From: Paguma larvata
Taxonomy: Eukaryota; Chordata; Mammalia; Carnivora; Viverridae
Direction of reading: 5' to 3'
Length of the DNA stretch: 64,000 nucleotides
Assembly: GCA_030068075.1 (NCBI GenBank)
Contig: CM057841.1
Coordinates: forward strand, 2,416,565-2,480,564
The translations under genes and the position numbers were made by a program. The notes beneath the pieces are model-generated. The model saw only the letters and a list, made by a program, of their open reading frames with translations, had not been told where the DNA came from and did not search any database. Positions 35,180 to 64,000 of this stretch are shown piece after piece (within the stretch, counting starts at the first letter, position 1; each line of letters starts with the position of its first letter).

Positions 35180-35330
35180 TGGGTGCCTGGGTGGTTCAGT
35201 TGGTTAAGTGTCTGACTCTTGATTTTGGCTCAGATCATGATTTCAGGGTGCCGTGAGATGGAGCCCCGCATCAGATTTTCTGTCCCTCTCCAACTCTCAC
35301 TCACTCGCTAAAAATAAATTTTAAAAACTT
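35180..35330 (+). mobile_element. CAN-SINE, second of three, older form
   Basis: Carries GACTCTTGATTTTGGCTCAG, typical of older carnivore copies; shortened 3' half. Confidence 0.85.
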
Positions 35331-35346
35331 TAAAACCTAAAAATAA

Positions 35347-35555
35347 TGGGGGGAGGCCTGTGGCTCAGTTAAACGTCTGACTTTGGTTCAGGTCTTGATC
35401 TTGTGGTCCGTGAGTTCAAGTCCCTCATTGGGATCTCTACTGATAGCTCGGAGCCTGGAGCCTGCTTCAGATTCTGTGTCTCCCTCTCTCTCTACCCCAC
35501 CCTGCTTGTGCTCTGTCTCTCTCTCAAAAATACACATTAAAAAAATTTTTAACTA
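35347..35555 (+). mobile_element. CAN-SINE, third of three
   Basis: Head has lost several bases (GGGGAGGCCTGTGGCTCAG). Confidence 0.87.
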
Positions 35556-36386
35556 AAAATTATAAAAATAAAAATGGATTCAAGAGAAGTTACTAGGAAA
35601 TGCTGACATATTATATAAACACACACTTTTTTGGTTTGGTATATCCCATTATATGGAGGAGCAAAAGTAATGCATTTACAAAGAAAGGAGTTTTTTAGGA
35701 CTCTAATATTTGTAACCCTTTTACATTTGTCTGAAATAGACACATCAGAAATGTCACCTTCTCAAAACTTTGCCCATTTGGCCTCAACCTACAAATATGT
35801 ACGTAAGCAAAACTTCATGCCAGAAGTAATTGTCCTATTTTAAAAGTACAAGATAAAATTTATAATTGAACTGACACGAAACGAACAAAAAAGATTTAAA
35901 CGGATTGTGTACCAAAAATTTAGCTTTAAGAAGACCATGAAGGAAGATGCGAAATGACTCGACTATAGTGCTCTCATTGTCCAGTGAGAGAAATAAGGCA
36001 TCTGGCTGGGAAAACCTCTCCTGATAAACACTCAGCATGTGATGACACCAGAGATAATTTTTATTACTTAGAGTTTCATCATAAACTCATTTTGGTGAGG
36101 ACTTGCACTCTTCTGGTTTCAGAATCTGAGAGGCTTTGTGGTTCTGGGTCTGTGCTTGTGTTGTTTCTTGGCTGGCAATGGGGACTGTTTCTGATCTAAC
36201 TCCTCACTCGCAGCCCATTAGGCTCTCTCTCTGTTTACAATAGGCTGGTGTTCAGTTGGGACTCTAATAAAGGATGATCATTTTCCTTTGTAATACTGCA
36301 TGGCCACAATGCACTGTAGAGTCATGAAAGCACAGACTGCAGATCTTGGCAGAGATGACTCTTCCTCTTAGAAACTTAAAAATCTT
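35556..36386. other. Unassigned intergenic stretch
   Basis: No recognised feature. Confidence 0.5.
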
Positions 36387-36600
36387 GGGGCGCCTGGGTG
36401 GCTCAACCGGTTAAGCGTCCGAAATTGGCTCAGGTCATGATCTCACCGTCTGTGAGTTTGAGCCCCGCATTGGGCCCTGTGCCTACAGCTCAGAGCCTGG
36501 AGCCTGATTCAGATTCTGTGTCTCCTGCTCTCTCTCTGCCCCTTGCCCCTCATCCTCTCTCTCAAAAGTAAACATTAAAAAAATTAAAACAAAATTTAAA
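36387..36600 (+). mobile_element. CAN-SINE
   Basis: Near-consensus head; AAAAATCTT / AAAATTCTT flanks. Confidence 0.92.
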
Positions 36601-37369
36601 ATTCTTCAGAGTGTTGCCAATGTAAATGTTTGATGCATTCTGTAGATAAGATTGTGAATGAATCCCCAGACGAAGGACATTAGCGCTTCTCATTAGACAG
36701 GGGCACAGTCAGGAGCACCCAGAAGACATCCCACAGGGATTCCCATTCACCACACAAATAATTTAGTTGCTCTCTCAAGGGAATCATAGAAGAACCAGCC
36801 ACTGAACGTTCTGAGCATTTTGAATTTCGGCAGGCCAAGTCCGGAGAAAACCAAGACACAAAATACAATCAACCAACTCCAGGAGCGAGACCCTGCAGGG
36901 GCACAACACGCTAATTAGCACATCTATTCCCAGCTAAAAACCCCTAGATAGTGCTCAGCTTTTAAGCACACTAGGAATCAAAATAAACCACCACGATGGG
37001 GAAAAGGATGGAAAACCAACTTCCAACAGTCTGGTGGGGCTCATGTTTAACACACATGGACGACGTATTTCCAAGTATCTAAATACATAGTTATACTAAG
37101 GATGATTTTAATGCTCAAGTGGCTTGAATAAGAACCTTTGAAATACTCAATGAGTGTACTTCTGCACCCACCTCCAGAGAGCCATCTATTCAACTCAACA
37201 AATCAAGGGGGATATATATTTTGACTGCTACTTAGGAGTTTTTAAAGAAAACACCGAGATAGTATCAATGCAGTAAACAAATAAGGAACCTTCTGAAATA
37301 GTGGCAAAAACAGAGCTCAAAAAATCAACTCCTCTAGAAGTACTTCCTACTGCTTCAGCATAATTTTAT
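36601..37369. other. Unassigned intergenic stretch
   Basis: No recognised feature; the minus frame 36868-36680 has no domain resemblance. Confidence 0.5.
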
Positions 37370-37579
37370 TTTTTATTTTATTTTACGTTTATTTACTTTT
37401 GACAGAAAGACAGAGTGTGAGCAGGGGAGGAGCAGAGAGAGGGAGACACAGAATCTGAAGCAGGCTCCAGGCTCTGAGCTGTCAGCACGGAACCCGATGT
37501 GGGGCTCAAACTCCCAAACTGTGAGATCATGACCTGAGCCGAAGTCGGTGCTTAATAGACTAAGCCACATAGGCGCCCC
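37370..37579 (-). mobile_element. CAN-SINE
   Basis: Head ends CCACATAGGCGCCCC; CATAATTTTA / CATAATTCTA flanks. Confidence 0.9.
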
Positions 37580-37639
37580 TCATCATAATTCTAAACGTGA
37601 AATGGGATGCCAGGAAATGTGGCATTGAAGTCAAATCCT

Positions 37640-37960
37640 GTCCTCCTTGCCGGACTAAGAATCAAATTGACATGACAGGTCAACAGGAGACCGTCAAATT
37701 TAATAGGTAGATGTACTGGAAATCCGCGTAGATGTGAACATTCCCAAGGCTGTCAGGCAAGATGAGGTATGAATGTCATCCTGAACTTAGGAAAAAGGGG
37801 TAGAACCTGGAGCTTCCTAGGAAAGGACTGCCTTTCACAGGGTGGTAAGAGCACATATTTGGTAACTAGAAGCTTGTCCTACCTCACAGATGGGTCACTC
37901 AGATAAACTTTATCTTGGTTAATAACTCTTACTCTGGGAAAAGCCGTATAACTTAGTCTT
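37640..37960 (-). mobile_element. LTR-like relic related to 32050-32520
   Basis: GACAGGTCAACAGGAGACC with the following TCAAATTTAA is the reverse-complement counterpart of the 32440 region. The edges are unclear. Confidence 0.4.
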
Positions 37961-38023
37961 CGGTGTGGTTACGGGAGGGGAAATTGTGCTCTTGAGCCCA
38001 CAGGTTCAAAGTACCTTCACCTT

Positions 38024-38227
38024 GGGGCACCTGGGTGGCTCAGTTAAGTGTCTAACTTTGGCTCAGGTCATGATCTTGCACTTTGGGAGTTCGAGCCCTT
38101 CATCGTGCTCTTTGTTGAAGGCTCGGAGTCTGGAGCCTGCTTTGGATTCTGGGTCTCTCGCTCTCTCTGCCCCTCCCCCGCTCATGCTTGGTCTCTCACA
38201 AAATAAACGTTTAAAAAAATAAAAAAA
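38024..38227 (+). mobile_element. CAN-SINE
   Basis: Target duplication AGTACCTTCACCT / AGTACCGTCACCT. Confidence 0.92.
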
Positions 38228-38689
38228 ACAGTACCGTCACCTCAAAGTATCGAGAAAGTGGCATTGTGGGCAGGGTGGCGGGGTGCAGGTGGTAGGTTTT
38301 CCTAAACCACTTCAGTTCCCCCATCTGAAACTTCTGTGGTAGGTTTACATACTAAAACTTAACCTGGTAGATTTTTCATGTCCCTGATCTAGTACTTTAG
38401 TCCTAACAATAGGTCAGTTTAATTAATCAAAAAAATTTCAGGAGCTAAAGATTCAGCTGTATTTTCAAAGTTAACCCTGTGGTTTCAAGTAATGTTATTA
38501 AACGAGGCATTTATATGAGAACAAATGAACTATTGCAATAGTCCCAGAGAATTTCTGAATTCTGGAGGAATCATGTAGGGAGAAAAGATAAATGTTTCAA
38601 TTTGTTTACAAGGTATGTTTTGTGAAACTCCTGCAAGTCAGTTAAGAGAATGTTTGCTTAAATCTTTAAAAAACACAATTATTTTTTAA
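38228..38689. other. Unassigned intergenic stretch
   Basis: No recognised feature before the antisense LINE-1 end. Confidence 0.5.
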
Positions 38690-39075
38690 AGGTTTTATTT
38701 AAATTCCAGTTAGTTAACATACACTATATTAGTTTGAGGTGTACAATAGTGATTGTATAATTCCATACAACACCCAGTGCTCAACACAAGTGCACTCTGT
38801 AATTCCCATCACGTATTTAACCCATCCCTCCACCCCCCACCTCTACTCCGATAGCGATCGGTTTCTTCGATATAGTCTTTTATTTTCCTCTCCCTTTTCA
38901 CCCGGTTCCTTGTTTCTTTTATTACACACAACTGAAATTATATGGTAGTTGCCTTTCTTTTCATTTACACAACTCTACCTCCACCCAGGTCAGTGCAAAT
39001 GTCAAGATTCCATTGCTTTTTATGGCTGAGTAATAGTCCGTTGTGTACATATACAATATCTTTCTTATTCATTTG
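38690..39075 (-). mobile_element. LINE-1 3' end, antisense
   Basis: AGTTAGTTAACATACACTAT, CACCCAGTGCTCAACACAAG and TTTTTATGGCTGAGTAATAG are reverse complements of the carnivore LINE-1 3' region. The plus-strand frames here are not genes. Confidence 0.8.
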
Positions 39076-40380
39076 TAAGTCAGTGAACACTTGTGCTGGA
39101 CTGTTTGAATCAACAAGGCTCACTGCCACTAATTCTCCAACTTCTCTTCCAACAATTCTGTGCCTTGGAACGAATCGGAGCGCAGAAATATATTCATGGG
39201 GCTGACTGAAGCCAGGAAGATCCCTCACAGCAGTACATCAGCTTCCCTAAAACATCACCCAGGTGGAGTAGATGCAACCATAAATGTGGTTACATACCCG
39301 GGATATTAGTGCTTTGATGAGACCAACCATAGCACATGCCTTGCTGATTCCGTGTCCAAAAGGCTTCTTCATCTAAAAACTCTACTCTTAAATGTGACAT
39401 TTTAAAGCTACGCCACATATGTGCACCATTCATTACCCCCTCCTCCAGCCACTGCCACTGATCTATGTCTGGGCAATCACCGTAATCATCACCCAACAAC
39501 CATTCTTCAGTAACACACGATTCAACCTAATCATGAAGATAGAAGATGAATTCCTTAATCCTCAGAAACACATTTCCAAAATTCTTATCTCCATGACATT
39601 TACTCATGAGATGACACCACCAAGGGCTGCCTATGACTTTGGGTTGACTACAGGGAGCCAGCTCTGGTTCCCTTCTCACACTGGAAGAGTTCCTCGCATT
39701 TTCATTTCATAGGTCTTACCTCTCTAGAGGTGGTGCCATGGTCATGTTTTCCTTATATTCTCACTCCACATCCCAGTGCTAAATGTCTGATTAATACTGT
39801 GTCCCACACCGGCCAAACATCTGTATAATCGCATTTAGGATTTCAATGAGGACACTGTAGCCACACAGGCAGAGAATGTTTCTGATGCCTCTATGTAGCT
39901 GGAAACAAAAATAAGAAAAACCGAACTGGAGACCTAGAGATACCTAGGAAATAAAACAAACAGAAGCTTTATTTTTTGAAATCCAGAGAGTCAGCTGTGT
40001 AACTCAGGACAGGCGTCTTCTCTCCACATGCAGAATTTATGCCAATTCCTCATCCTCCGTTTTCTTGCTCTTACCTGGGGCTGTAGTATCACTCCTTTTA
40101 GAATGTTTATCTCCTACTTATGTGTATCTACTACTCAACCAGCATTGTCACACATGTATGCTAACATCATGTAAATATCAAAACAACACACCCCCCTTCC
40201 CCTTAGGGCTGGGGGCACTTACCTTTATCTGGGCCCACTGTGTAGTGCCTCAGAGTCCCTGTGCTAATTCCAGATTGGGCCATGGACTAAAATAGGCTTA
40301 GGTTAAATTCTGTGGGAGTCGTCTCTAACAGACACAGGAAAGCTGGGAGATGTGGAGAAGTCATATCAGAAGATACACTA
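39076..40380. other. Unassigned intergenic stretch without SINEs
   Basis: About 1.3 kb, no repeat or gene recognised. The frames 39228-38965 and 39419-39712 are not convincing: they lack domain resemblance and overlap others. Confidence 0.45.
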
Positions 40381-40569
40381 GGGAGCGCCTGAGTGGCTCC
40401 ATCTGCTAAGCAACTCAGATCATGATCTTAAATCTTGTGAGTCTGGCCCCGGTTGGGTTCTGCCCTGCTGGCACAGAGCCTGCTTGGGATTTTCTGTCTC
40501 CTGCTCTCTGCCCCTCACCCTCTCTCTTTCTCTCTCAAAATAAATAAATAAACATAAAAAAAAAAAAGC
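40381..40569 (+). mobile_element. CAN-SINE
   Basis: Diverged head GAGCGCCTGAGTGGCTCC; TACACTA flanks. Confidence 0.88.
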
Positions 40570-40999
40570 AAGTTACACTAACTTGTGACTCTGCAGGGTG
40601 TTATCTAGGGACCCTATTAGTGAGAAAGGGCCGGTGTTAGTTCTAGTCTCTGTGAAACTACTGGCTACACAAAATGGTTGCCAAGTAGCACCATCATGGA
40701 GTCCTTGAGATAAACGGTCTATGACACCCCTATATAATCTGTAATATATCCGTGTACTATCCCACTAGTCCTGAAAAGGAAAAAAAATGATACAATTGAG
40801 AAACTAGGGGAAAAATAATCACACATTATTTAAACATTAAAGCCACTGAGAAAATGGATTTCTAGGTATATTATTCCACTCCATCACAAATACGTGATAG
40901 GTATCATCAGTTTCCTACAACCTTAAATAAAATGAGATAGGTTAACATTGGTGGTGGGATAACACTTCATTCATTACACATCCATGCAAACACGTTAAA
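40570..40999. other. Unassigned, downstream of the gene
   Basis: A/T-rich; nothing recognised. Confidence 0.5.
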
Positions 41000-42159
41000 A
41001 ACCATTATGTTTAAGTAACTAAAATATATTAAGTTCATATGTAGACTAAATAATGCATTCCAACTCCACTCTATAATCCTTCGAAATACAGAATACAGGC
41101 ATTCAAATAGCCATTTGTCTCCTGATACAATGATGCAGAAATAGTGTTTTCCATGATTTTCAGGCCTGAGGTCATTCTTTAAAAACGTGTTATTTAAAAT
41201 CTTATGCCATTTGGGGGAAGCGTTAGCAATCCTCTGCCATCTGTGAGGATTTCTTCATTTCAACCACATCGATTGACATTCTCTACTTCGCATTATAGCT
41301 GTTATGAAGTTATGCCAGTATTTTACTAGACTGCCATGTCTTTTTCCTCAAAGACCAGTTGGTAAAAAAATATTGATCATATTCGGGAAATGTTTTACTT
41401 TCAATAAACGGAGAAGATTGATGTTGTGAACACCTATCTCACGACAACCATAAACAGCATCTCCACTTAGATTTTCTTCAGAGATTGTACATCATACTGT
41501 CCTTCATCTCCCATGAAAATCAGGGTATGCAGGAGTCCCACCTAATGAAGAAGGACAGCTCATATCTTTGACGCATCAACAATCCACCACATACTTTCAC
41601 GCATCCACTAGGAATGAATGAATTCTCCGATCTGAGAGTAGAAATACATTAATATTTGCTAGTCATATCTCAGATAAGGTAAACGTAAGAAAAAAAAACA
41701 TTGAAATTAATTATACCTATGCAAAAATTCATCCACTTAAGCTTTTGAAGCATATCAGCATATATATTATCTAAATGTTTAACTTTGTATTATTCCTTAT
41801 AATGAGTATTTTGATGTGATGTCTAAATAGGTTGACTAACATAATGTTTTCCACTTGATTTCTGTGACATTTATTGACATTTGATACTCAAAACATTTTC
41901 CTAAATATATCTTTCAAGTTACTTTTCCTCTATGCACTCTAGTGTTTGCTAAAATGTACATTTAAAATGAAGGTCTTTGCTCATTCATTACATTTTCAGG
42001 GTTTGAATTTAGTGTGCATACTGGGATACTAAGTACAGACTGGATTCTGGTTAAAGGCACTGCAACTTTCTCTCTGTGTTACGGCTTCTAAACTGTAAGA
42101 TAGCTGGAACATTGAGCAAGTTGTGAGTTTTCAGCGACAGGTCTGCCACATTCTCTACC
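41000..42159. repeat. Unit C 3' flank, homologous to units A and B
   Basis: Short collinear matches to 48950-51070 and 19590-20000 are visible, for example the AACCATAAACAGCATCTCCAC stretch near 41440 against 49540, and the run before the first decayed finger. This is probably 3' UTR and downstream flank of the intact gene. Confidence 0.55.
41870..41875 (-). promoter_or_regulatory. Candidate poly(A) signal for the KRAB-ZNF gene
   Basis: This is AATAAA on the minus strand about 710 bases past the stop codon, the nearest hexamer I found downstream of the coding end. Only the hexamer supports it; no downstream GU-rich element was clearly recognised. Confidence 0.3.
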
Positions 42160-42583
42160 TTTGTAATGTTCCTCCTCAGTATAAAGTCCGTGATGCTGAG
42201 TAGGGTTGAGCAGTCCTAAAAGTTTTACCACATTCTTTACATTTGTATATTTTCCCTCATGAATTCTGTGATGTTGAATGAGGCTTGACCTCTGATTAAA
42301 GGGCTTACCAAATTCCTTGTATTTGCAAAATCCTCTCCAGTATAACTTCTGTGTTCAGAAGTTGGGGTTTAGCATTGCTTAAAGGTCGGGCCACATTCTT
42401 TACATTTGTAGTTACTCTCCCCTAGGAATTCTCTGATGTGGAGTAAGGGCTGAGAAGTCCTTAAGTTTTCTCACATTCTTTAGATTTCTAAGGTTTGCTC
42501 CAGTGTGCATTCTGTGATAGTAAGTAAAGGTTAACCAGAGATCAAATGTCTTGCCACATTCTTTTACACTGGTAAGGTTTCTC
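42160..42583 (-). pseudogene. Decayed C-terminal fingers downstream of the stop
   Basis: Past the TAA the 84-bp finger rhythm continues, with linker-like motifs near 42578, 42495, 42413, 42330, 42250 and 42168. An extra base just after the stop shifts the frame, and further indels and substitutions follow. The ancestral array was therefore about five fingers longer. In a transcript this stretch would be 3' UTR. Confidence 0.75.
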
Positions 42584-60776
<18,193 letters not shown>

Positions 60777-60791
<15 letters not shown>

Positions 60792-60856
60792 TTTCTTCTT
60801 CTTCCACCTTGTCCGGGAGATTTCTTTCTCAGTTGATTTTTGTGGTGAAATCACAG
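60777..60856 (-). CDS. Start-codon exon of the KRAB-ZNF gene
   Basis: On the minus strand a pyrimidine-rich acceptor ending in gatgcag precedes an exon that starts at 60856. The exon carries ATGG in a good Kozak setting (GAAAATGG) with the ATG at 60791-60789. It encodes M-A-S-S-Q and ends in CAG at 60777, followed by the donor gtaagc. Phase 0 joins it directly to the KRAB-A exon. The 5' part is untranslated. The same exon, with the same acceptor and donor dinucleotides, is recognisable at 547-472 in unit D. A separate upstream first exon is expected but was not found, and may lie beyond position 64000. Confidence 0.72.
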
Positions 60857-61257
60857 CTGCATCAGGAGAAAAATGCCTTTAAAAGCCACCAACACAGCCT
60901 CTTCACCAGTAAACTGCACGCCTGCAGGCAGGACATTGTAATGCAAACACGGCCCAACTTCCTAGCCCTTTGTGTCCTGAGCTATTCAGAAACTCTGAGC
61001 TCCTACTTGGAGACCCATCTCTGAGTTTCCCCCTCTGCTTGCAGGGGTCTTCTTCTCCCAGACACCCCCCAAATTAGGCTACAGCATGGCAACAGCGTGC
61101 TGCACAGACCTGACCCCCCCAACTCCTACAGAGGAGACCCCGTTACCTCTCCTTGAGCCAAAGCCCGCACTCAAGTCTCATAAATTAACGGGAAGCCTTC
61201 CCGCGGAAGCCTGGCCTCATTCTGAATCACCTGATGCAGTTAATTAAAATAACAGTT
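60857..61257. other. Upstream of the start exon
   Basis: Matches unit D 548-940; no promoter recognised. Confidence 0.5.
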
Positions 61258-61452
61258 GGGAGGCGCCGGGGTGGCTCTGTTGGTTCTGCCTCCAAACTCC
61301 CGATTTCGGCTCAGGTCGTGATCCCAGGGTCGTGGGATCCAGCCCGTTTTAGGTTGCACGCGGAGCAGGGAGCCTGCTTAAGATTCTCTCTCTAGCTCTG
61401 TCCCTCCCCCACTCACGCTCTCTCTCGCTTTATCTAAATTAAGAAAAAAAAC
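61258..61452 (+). mobile_element. Older carnivore CAN-SINE
   Basis: Carries GTCGTGATCCCAGGGTCGTG and GAGCAGGGAGCCTGCTT, the older pan-carnivore form, unlike most SINEs here. Confidence 0.85.
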
Positions 61453-61465
61453 ACAGAAAATACTT

Positions 61466-61666
61466 GGGGCGAAAATACTCAGCCGTTCAGCGACCAACTC
61501 TTAATTTCAGCTCAGGTCATGATCCCAGGGTCGTGGGATTGAGCCACGCATGGTCTCAGCTCGGAGCGTGGAGCCTGCTTAACATTCTCTCTCGCCCTCT
61601 GCCCCTCCCCCCCCCCCGCTTGCGCATGCGCTCTTTCCCTCACGCGCCCTCTTAAAAAAAAAAAAC
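61466..61666 (+). mobile_element. Older carnivore CAN-SINE, second copy
   Basis: Shares GATCCCAGGGTCGTGGGAT with its neighbour at 61258; diverged head. Confidence 0.82.
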
Positions 61667-63179
61667 CACTGTATAAATAACAGTAAAATACATAAAACAT
61701 TGCTATCCTTCCCACCCACACCAACTGACAGAATCCGAAGGGGAGGACAACAGATAACATTTTTCAAACTCCACACGTGACCCTATTGGGAAGCATTTGG
61801 GGAAGTGACCAAGCAAAAACCAGTAACCACGGGTATGGTCGTTACCCGGATTTAAATTCATGCCTTCTCCACTGATCAGTTTCTGGAAATTTACATTCTC
61901 CCTCTTTTCTCTACACAGAGGGAGACACTCATTCAAATGCAGCCTCCCCTTATCCATGCAAATGCCTCTTACAAAAGGAAATTTACACCAGGTTTCAGAG
62001 CGTTTCATTTGCTGGATCTTTAATAAACCAGCCGAAAATAACCCTTCCGGCACAGAGACATATTTTGTGCTGACAAAATGCTACCCCCCTTCAGTAGGGA
62101 AATGTTTATTTTCCTAAGTCACTGCCAGTTTTCCAGAGCGAACGTGTATTTTCCACTCCCAGCAGTAACATATGGGAATTCTAAATCCTCCCAATTTGGG
62201 TGGTAATTTGGGGTTACCCTTTTTCCTTTATTTTCGCCTTTCCAGAAAATATTTAGTGCTTTCTCCCTGCAAAATATGAAGTGGCCTTACTACAGCTGTC
62301 CTGGTGACTCAACCTGAATACACTTAAAAACATGACGCTGAACAAAAATCAAAACGACTGCATTAAAGCATCAGCAAGTCTTGACGTTAAACGAAATATC
62401 ATCTCTTACTCTCTTCCACAAACCTCCCCTCCTCCCTTTTCATTTAGCCTTTTTCTTCGGGAAGCCGGTACCACCCAGAAAACCTGATGAACAAGACTGG
62501 CAGCACAAACAAGTCCTGTCGAAACCGGATGGATCCTGTATTTCCCTACAACACCCCGCCCCCCACCCCCAGCCCCTTCCTCTGGGTGGGCTTGGAGTTC
62601 TCAAGGCCCTAGCCTGCCTCAGCCGCCTCAGCCCGGCAAAGCAAAAACAGCTATTATTCCTCTTTATCTCAAACTACCTCTTCGAGTTATATTTTGACTC
62701 TGAAGCACAAAGGTCAGTTTTTGACAACAGAATGGATGTGTAGGAGAGGACAACATTTCTCTTCATCTGTTCTCTATTCTTTGGCGGTTCTAAAAATTAA
62801 AATATTAAAACAGATTCACAAAGGAAAAAAATAATTTCTTAATTACGGGAACCTCAAAGACAGGAGGCTCCAAGGCAGGCGGCTGATACTTATATGCCAT
62901 TTTGAATTAAGGAGAAGGGGGGAGAGATTTAGGATTTCAAAAAGGTGGGAAGTACATTCCCAGGAAAAAGAAAAGCGCAAATATTTGTTAAACGTTTGCC
63001 ATCCCAGATAGGCAATTACTTATGCTATAAAAAGTTAATCTCTGGTATTAGCTCTTTGCCTGCTAAAGAGGTCCCTCATCTAATTCACCCTGGGATGTGT
63101 ATCAGCCTCAGAAATAAAGGAAATCCTTATGCAGCAACAGAATAAACTTAAAGAACCTTTTCTTAAGTTAAATATAAAT
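61667..63179. other. Upstream flank, unassigned after 62110
   Basis: 61700-62000 matches unit D 930-1240. Beyond that the frames 62381-62743 and 62945-63145 have no domain resemblance; nothing else is recognised. Confidence 0.5.
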
Positions 63180-63480
63180 ATGTAAATATACAGAAAATAT
63201 ATACTGTATGAAATCACATATATGTGGAATCTAAGAGACAAAATTATAAAAGATTACCATGTTTGTTGCCAGGGGCTGAGGATGGGGAAATATTTGGACC
63301 TGGGATCAAATGGTAAAAGGTTTACTTAGGCAGGATGTGTAAGCACTGAACGTTTATGGCGTGGTGACTATAGCTAGTACTAGTGTATCATACACTCGAA
63401 ATTTGCAAGGAGAGGCTATCAAAGTGTTCTTACTGATATGAAGAACAAAGGCAAAAGAAAAAATACAATTTTCTTACAAA
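63180..63480 (+). mobile_element. Old LINE-1 3'-end relic
   Basis: TATGTGGAATCTAAGAGAC, TTGCCAGGGGCTGAGGATGG, and ATCATACACTCGAAATTTGC are in the same order as at 18940-19130, so the two are copies of one family. Confidence 0.6.
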
Positions 63481-63491
63481 AATTGCCCATT

Positions 63492-64000
63492 GACAGGTCA
63501 TTGAGACAGGCAGAGTGACTTTCCTCCAGGAACTAAAGGTGGACACTTTGCCAAGGGCAAAAGGCAACCTTAGTTTGACATTAGCCCAACCCCAGGATCC
63601 TATAAATTCTCCTTTAACACATAAAAGGCCCTTTGGAACCTTCCTTTATCTCTACCACCCAAGACATATGGTAGCAATCATCCTCCAAGCTTATGGCCCA
63701 CTGATACATATCCGAAGGGTCTCATTACTGAGGCTTTTACGAGACAGTAAAAAATGACCTTTTCCTAATAACATCGAGACCCTCAAAGTCCTTGAAACCT
63801 TGCTTCCAAATTCCTTAGAGACTTAGGCTGTCCCTAATCCCCTCCCAACTTGAAAGTCTATCATCCACCACTCCTACCAACCCCAGTGCAGCTCTTTCTA
63901 CCCACGGGTCCTGTCCCCTCGCTTTAATAAAACCATGCTCACTGCACTGAAGACGTCTCCGGAATTCTCGTCTGTTCATTCCCGAGCCCCAACATTTTCA
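63492..64000 (+). mobile_element. Probable LTR reaching the window edge
   Basis: It starts TGACAGG and ends CATTTTCA exactly at the last base. TATAAATTC lies near 63602 and AATAAAACC near 63926, followed by a U5-like CT-rich stretch. The element may continue or end just at 64000. The frame at 63515-63757 is not recognised. Confidence 0.5.

Overview
This window is carnivore nuclear DNA, most likely from a cat or another feliform. The main evidence is about fifty copies of a tRNA-Lys-derived CAN-SINE of the felid type (box-A region GGCGCCTGGGTGGCTCAG, a CT-rich stretch, then an AAATAAA tail). There are also carnivore-type LINE-1 copies and class I and class II endogenous retroviral remnants. 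No bacterial-style genes, CRISPR arrays or operons are present. Coding content is very low, and almost every short open frame is a shadow of a repeat.

The one convincing gene is a minus-strand KRAB C2H2 zinc-finger gene, assembled here from sequence alone. It has a start-codon exon (60856-60777), a 127-nt KRAB-A exon (57204-57078), a 96-nt KRAB-B exon (56595-56500) and a long zinc-finger exon (44556-42584). All junctions have GT/AG sites and matching phases, giving a continuous frame of 737 codons (736 residues plus stop). The product would be a nuclear DNA-binding repressor with 4 decayed and 13 intact fingers. Between its KRAB-B exon and its finger exon lies a second, dead finger exon (about 51340-52830) that must be skipped.

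The window is built from diverged copies of one ancestral KRAB-ZNF unit, all in the same orientation. Unit D (0-2 kb) is only the 5' end of a copy whose body lies left of the window, and its start codon is lost. Unit A (about 19.5-32 kb) is a dead copy with a decayed finger exon, a frameshifted KRAB-B and no KRAB-A. Unit C (about 41-47.6 kb) has the intact finger exon but no KRAB exons of its own. Unit B (about 48.9-62 kb) has intact KRAB exons and a dead finger exon. An old LINE-1 lies at the same place just upstream of the finger exon in A, B and C, so it predates the duplications.

Between the units: 2.7-3.9 kb is a decayed retroviral pol fragment (minus). 3.9-8.2 kb is a LINE-1 interrupted by a SINE and by a complete solo LTR with perfect ends and a 6-bp target duplication. 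13.4-16.85 kb is a tandem duplication of an ~0.8-kb segment ending in a GC-rich, promoter-like block, its first copy split by a LINE-1 and a SINE. A strong CTCF-type motif lies at 17.63 kb. A second solo LTR (28.3-29.5 kb) sits inside a SINE. Other LTR-like relics are at 32.05, 33.6, 37.64 and 63.49 kb. The rest is SINEs, simple repeats and unassigned intergenic sequence. Repeat family names come from recognition, not a database search.
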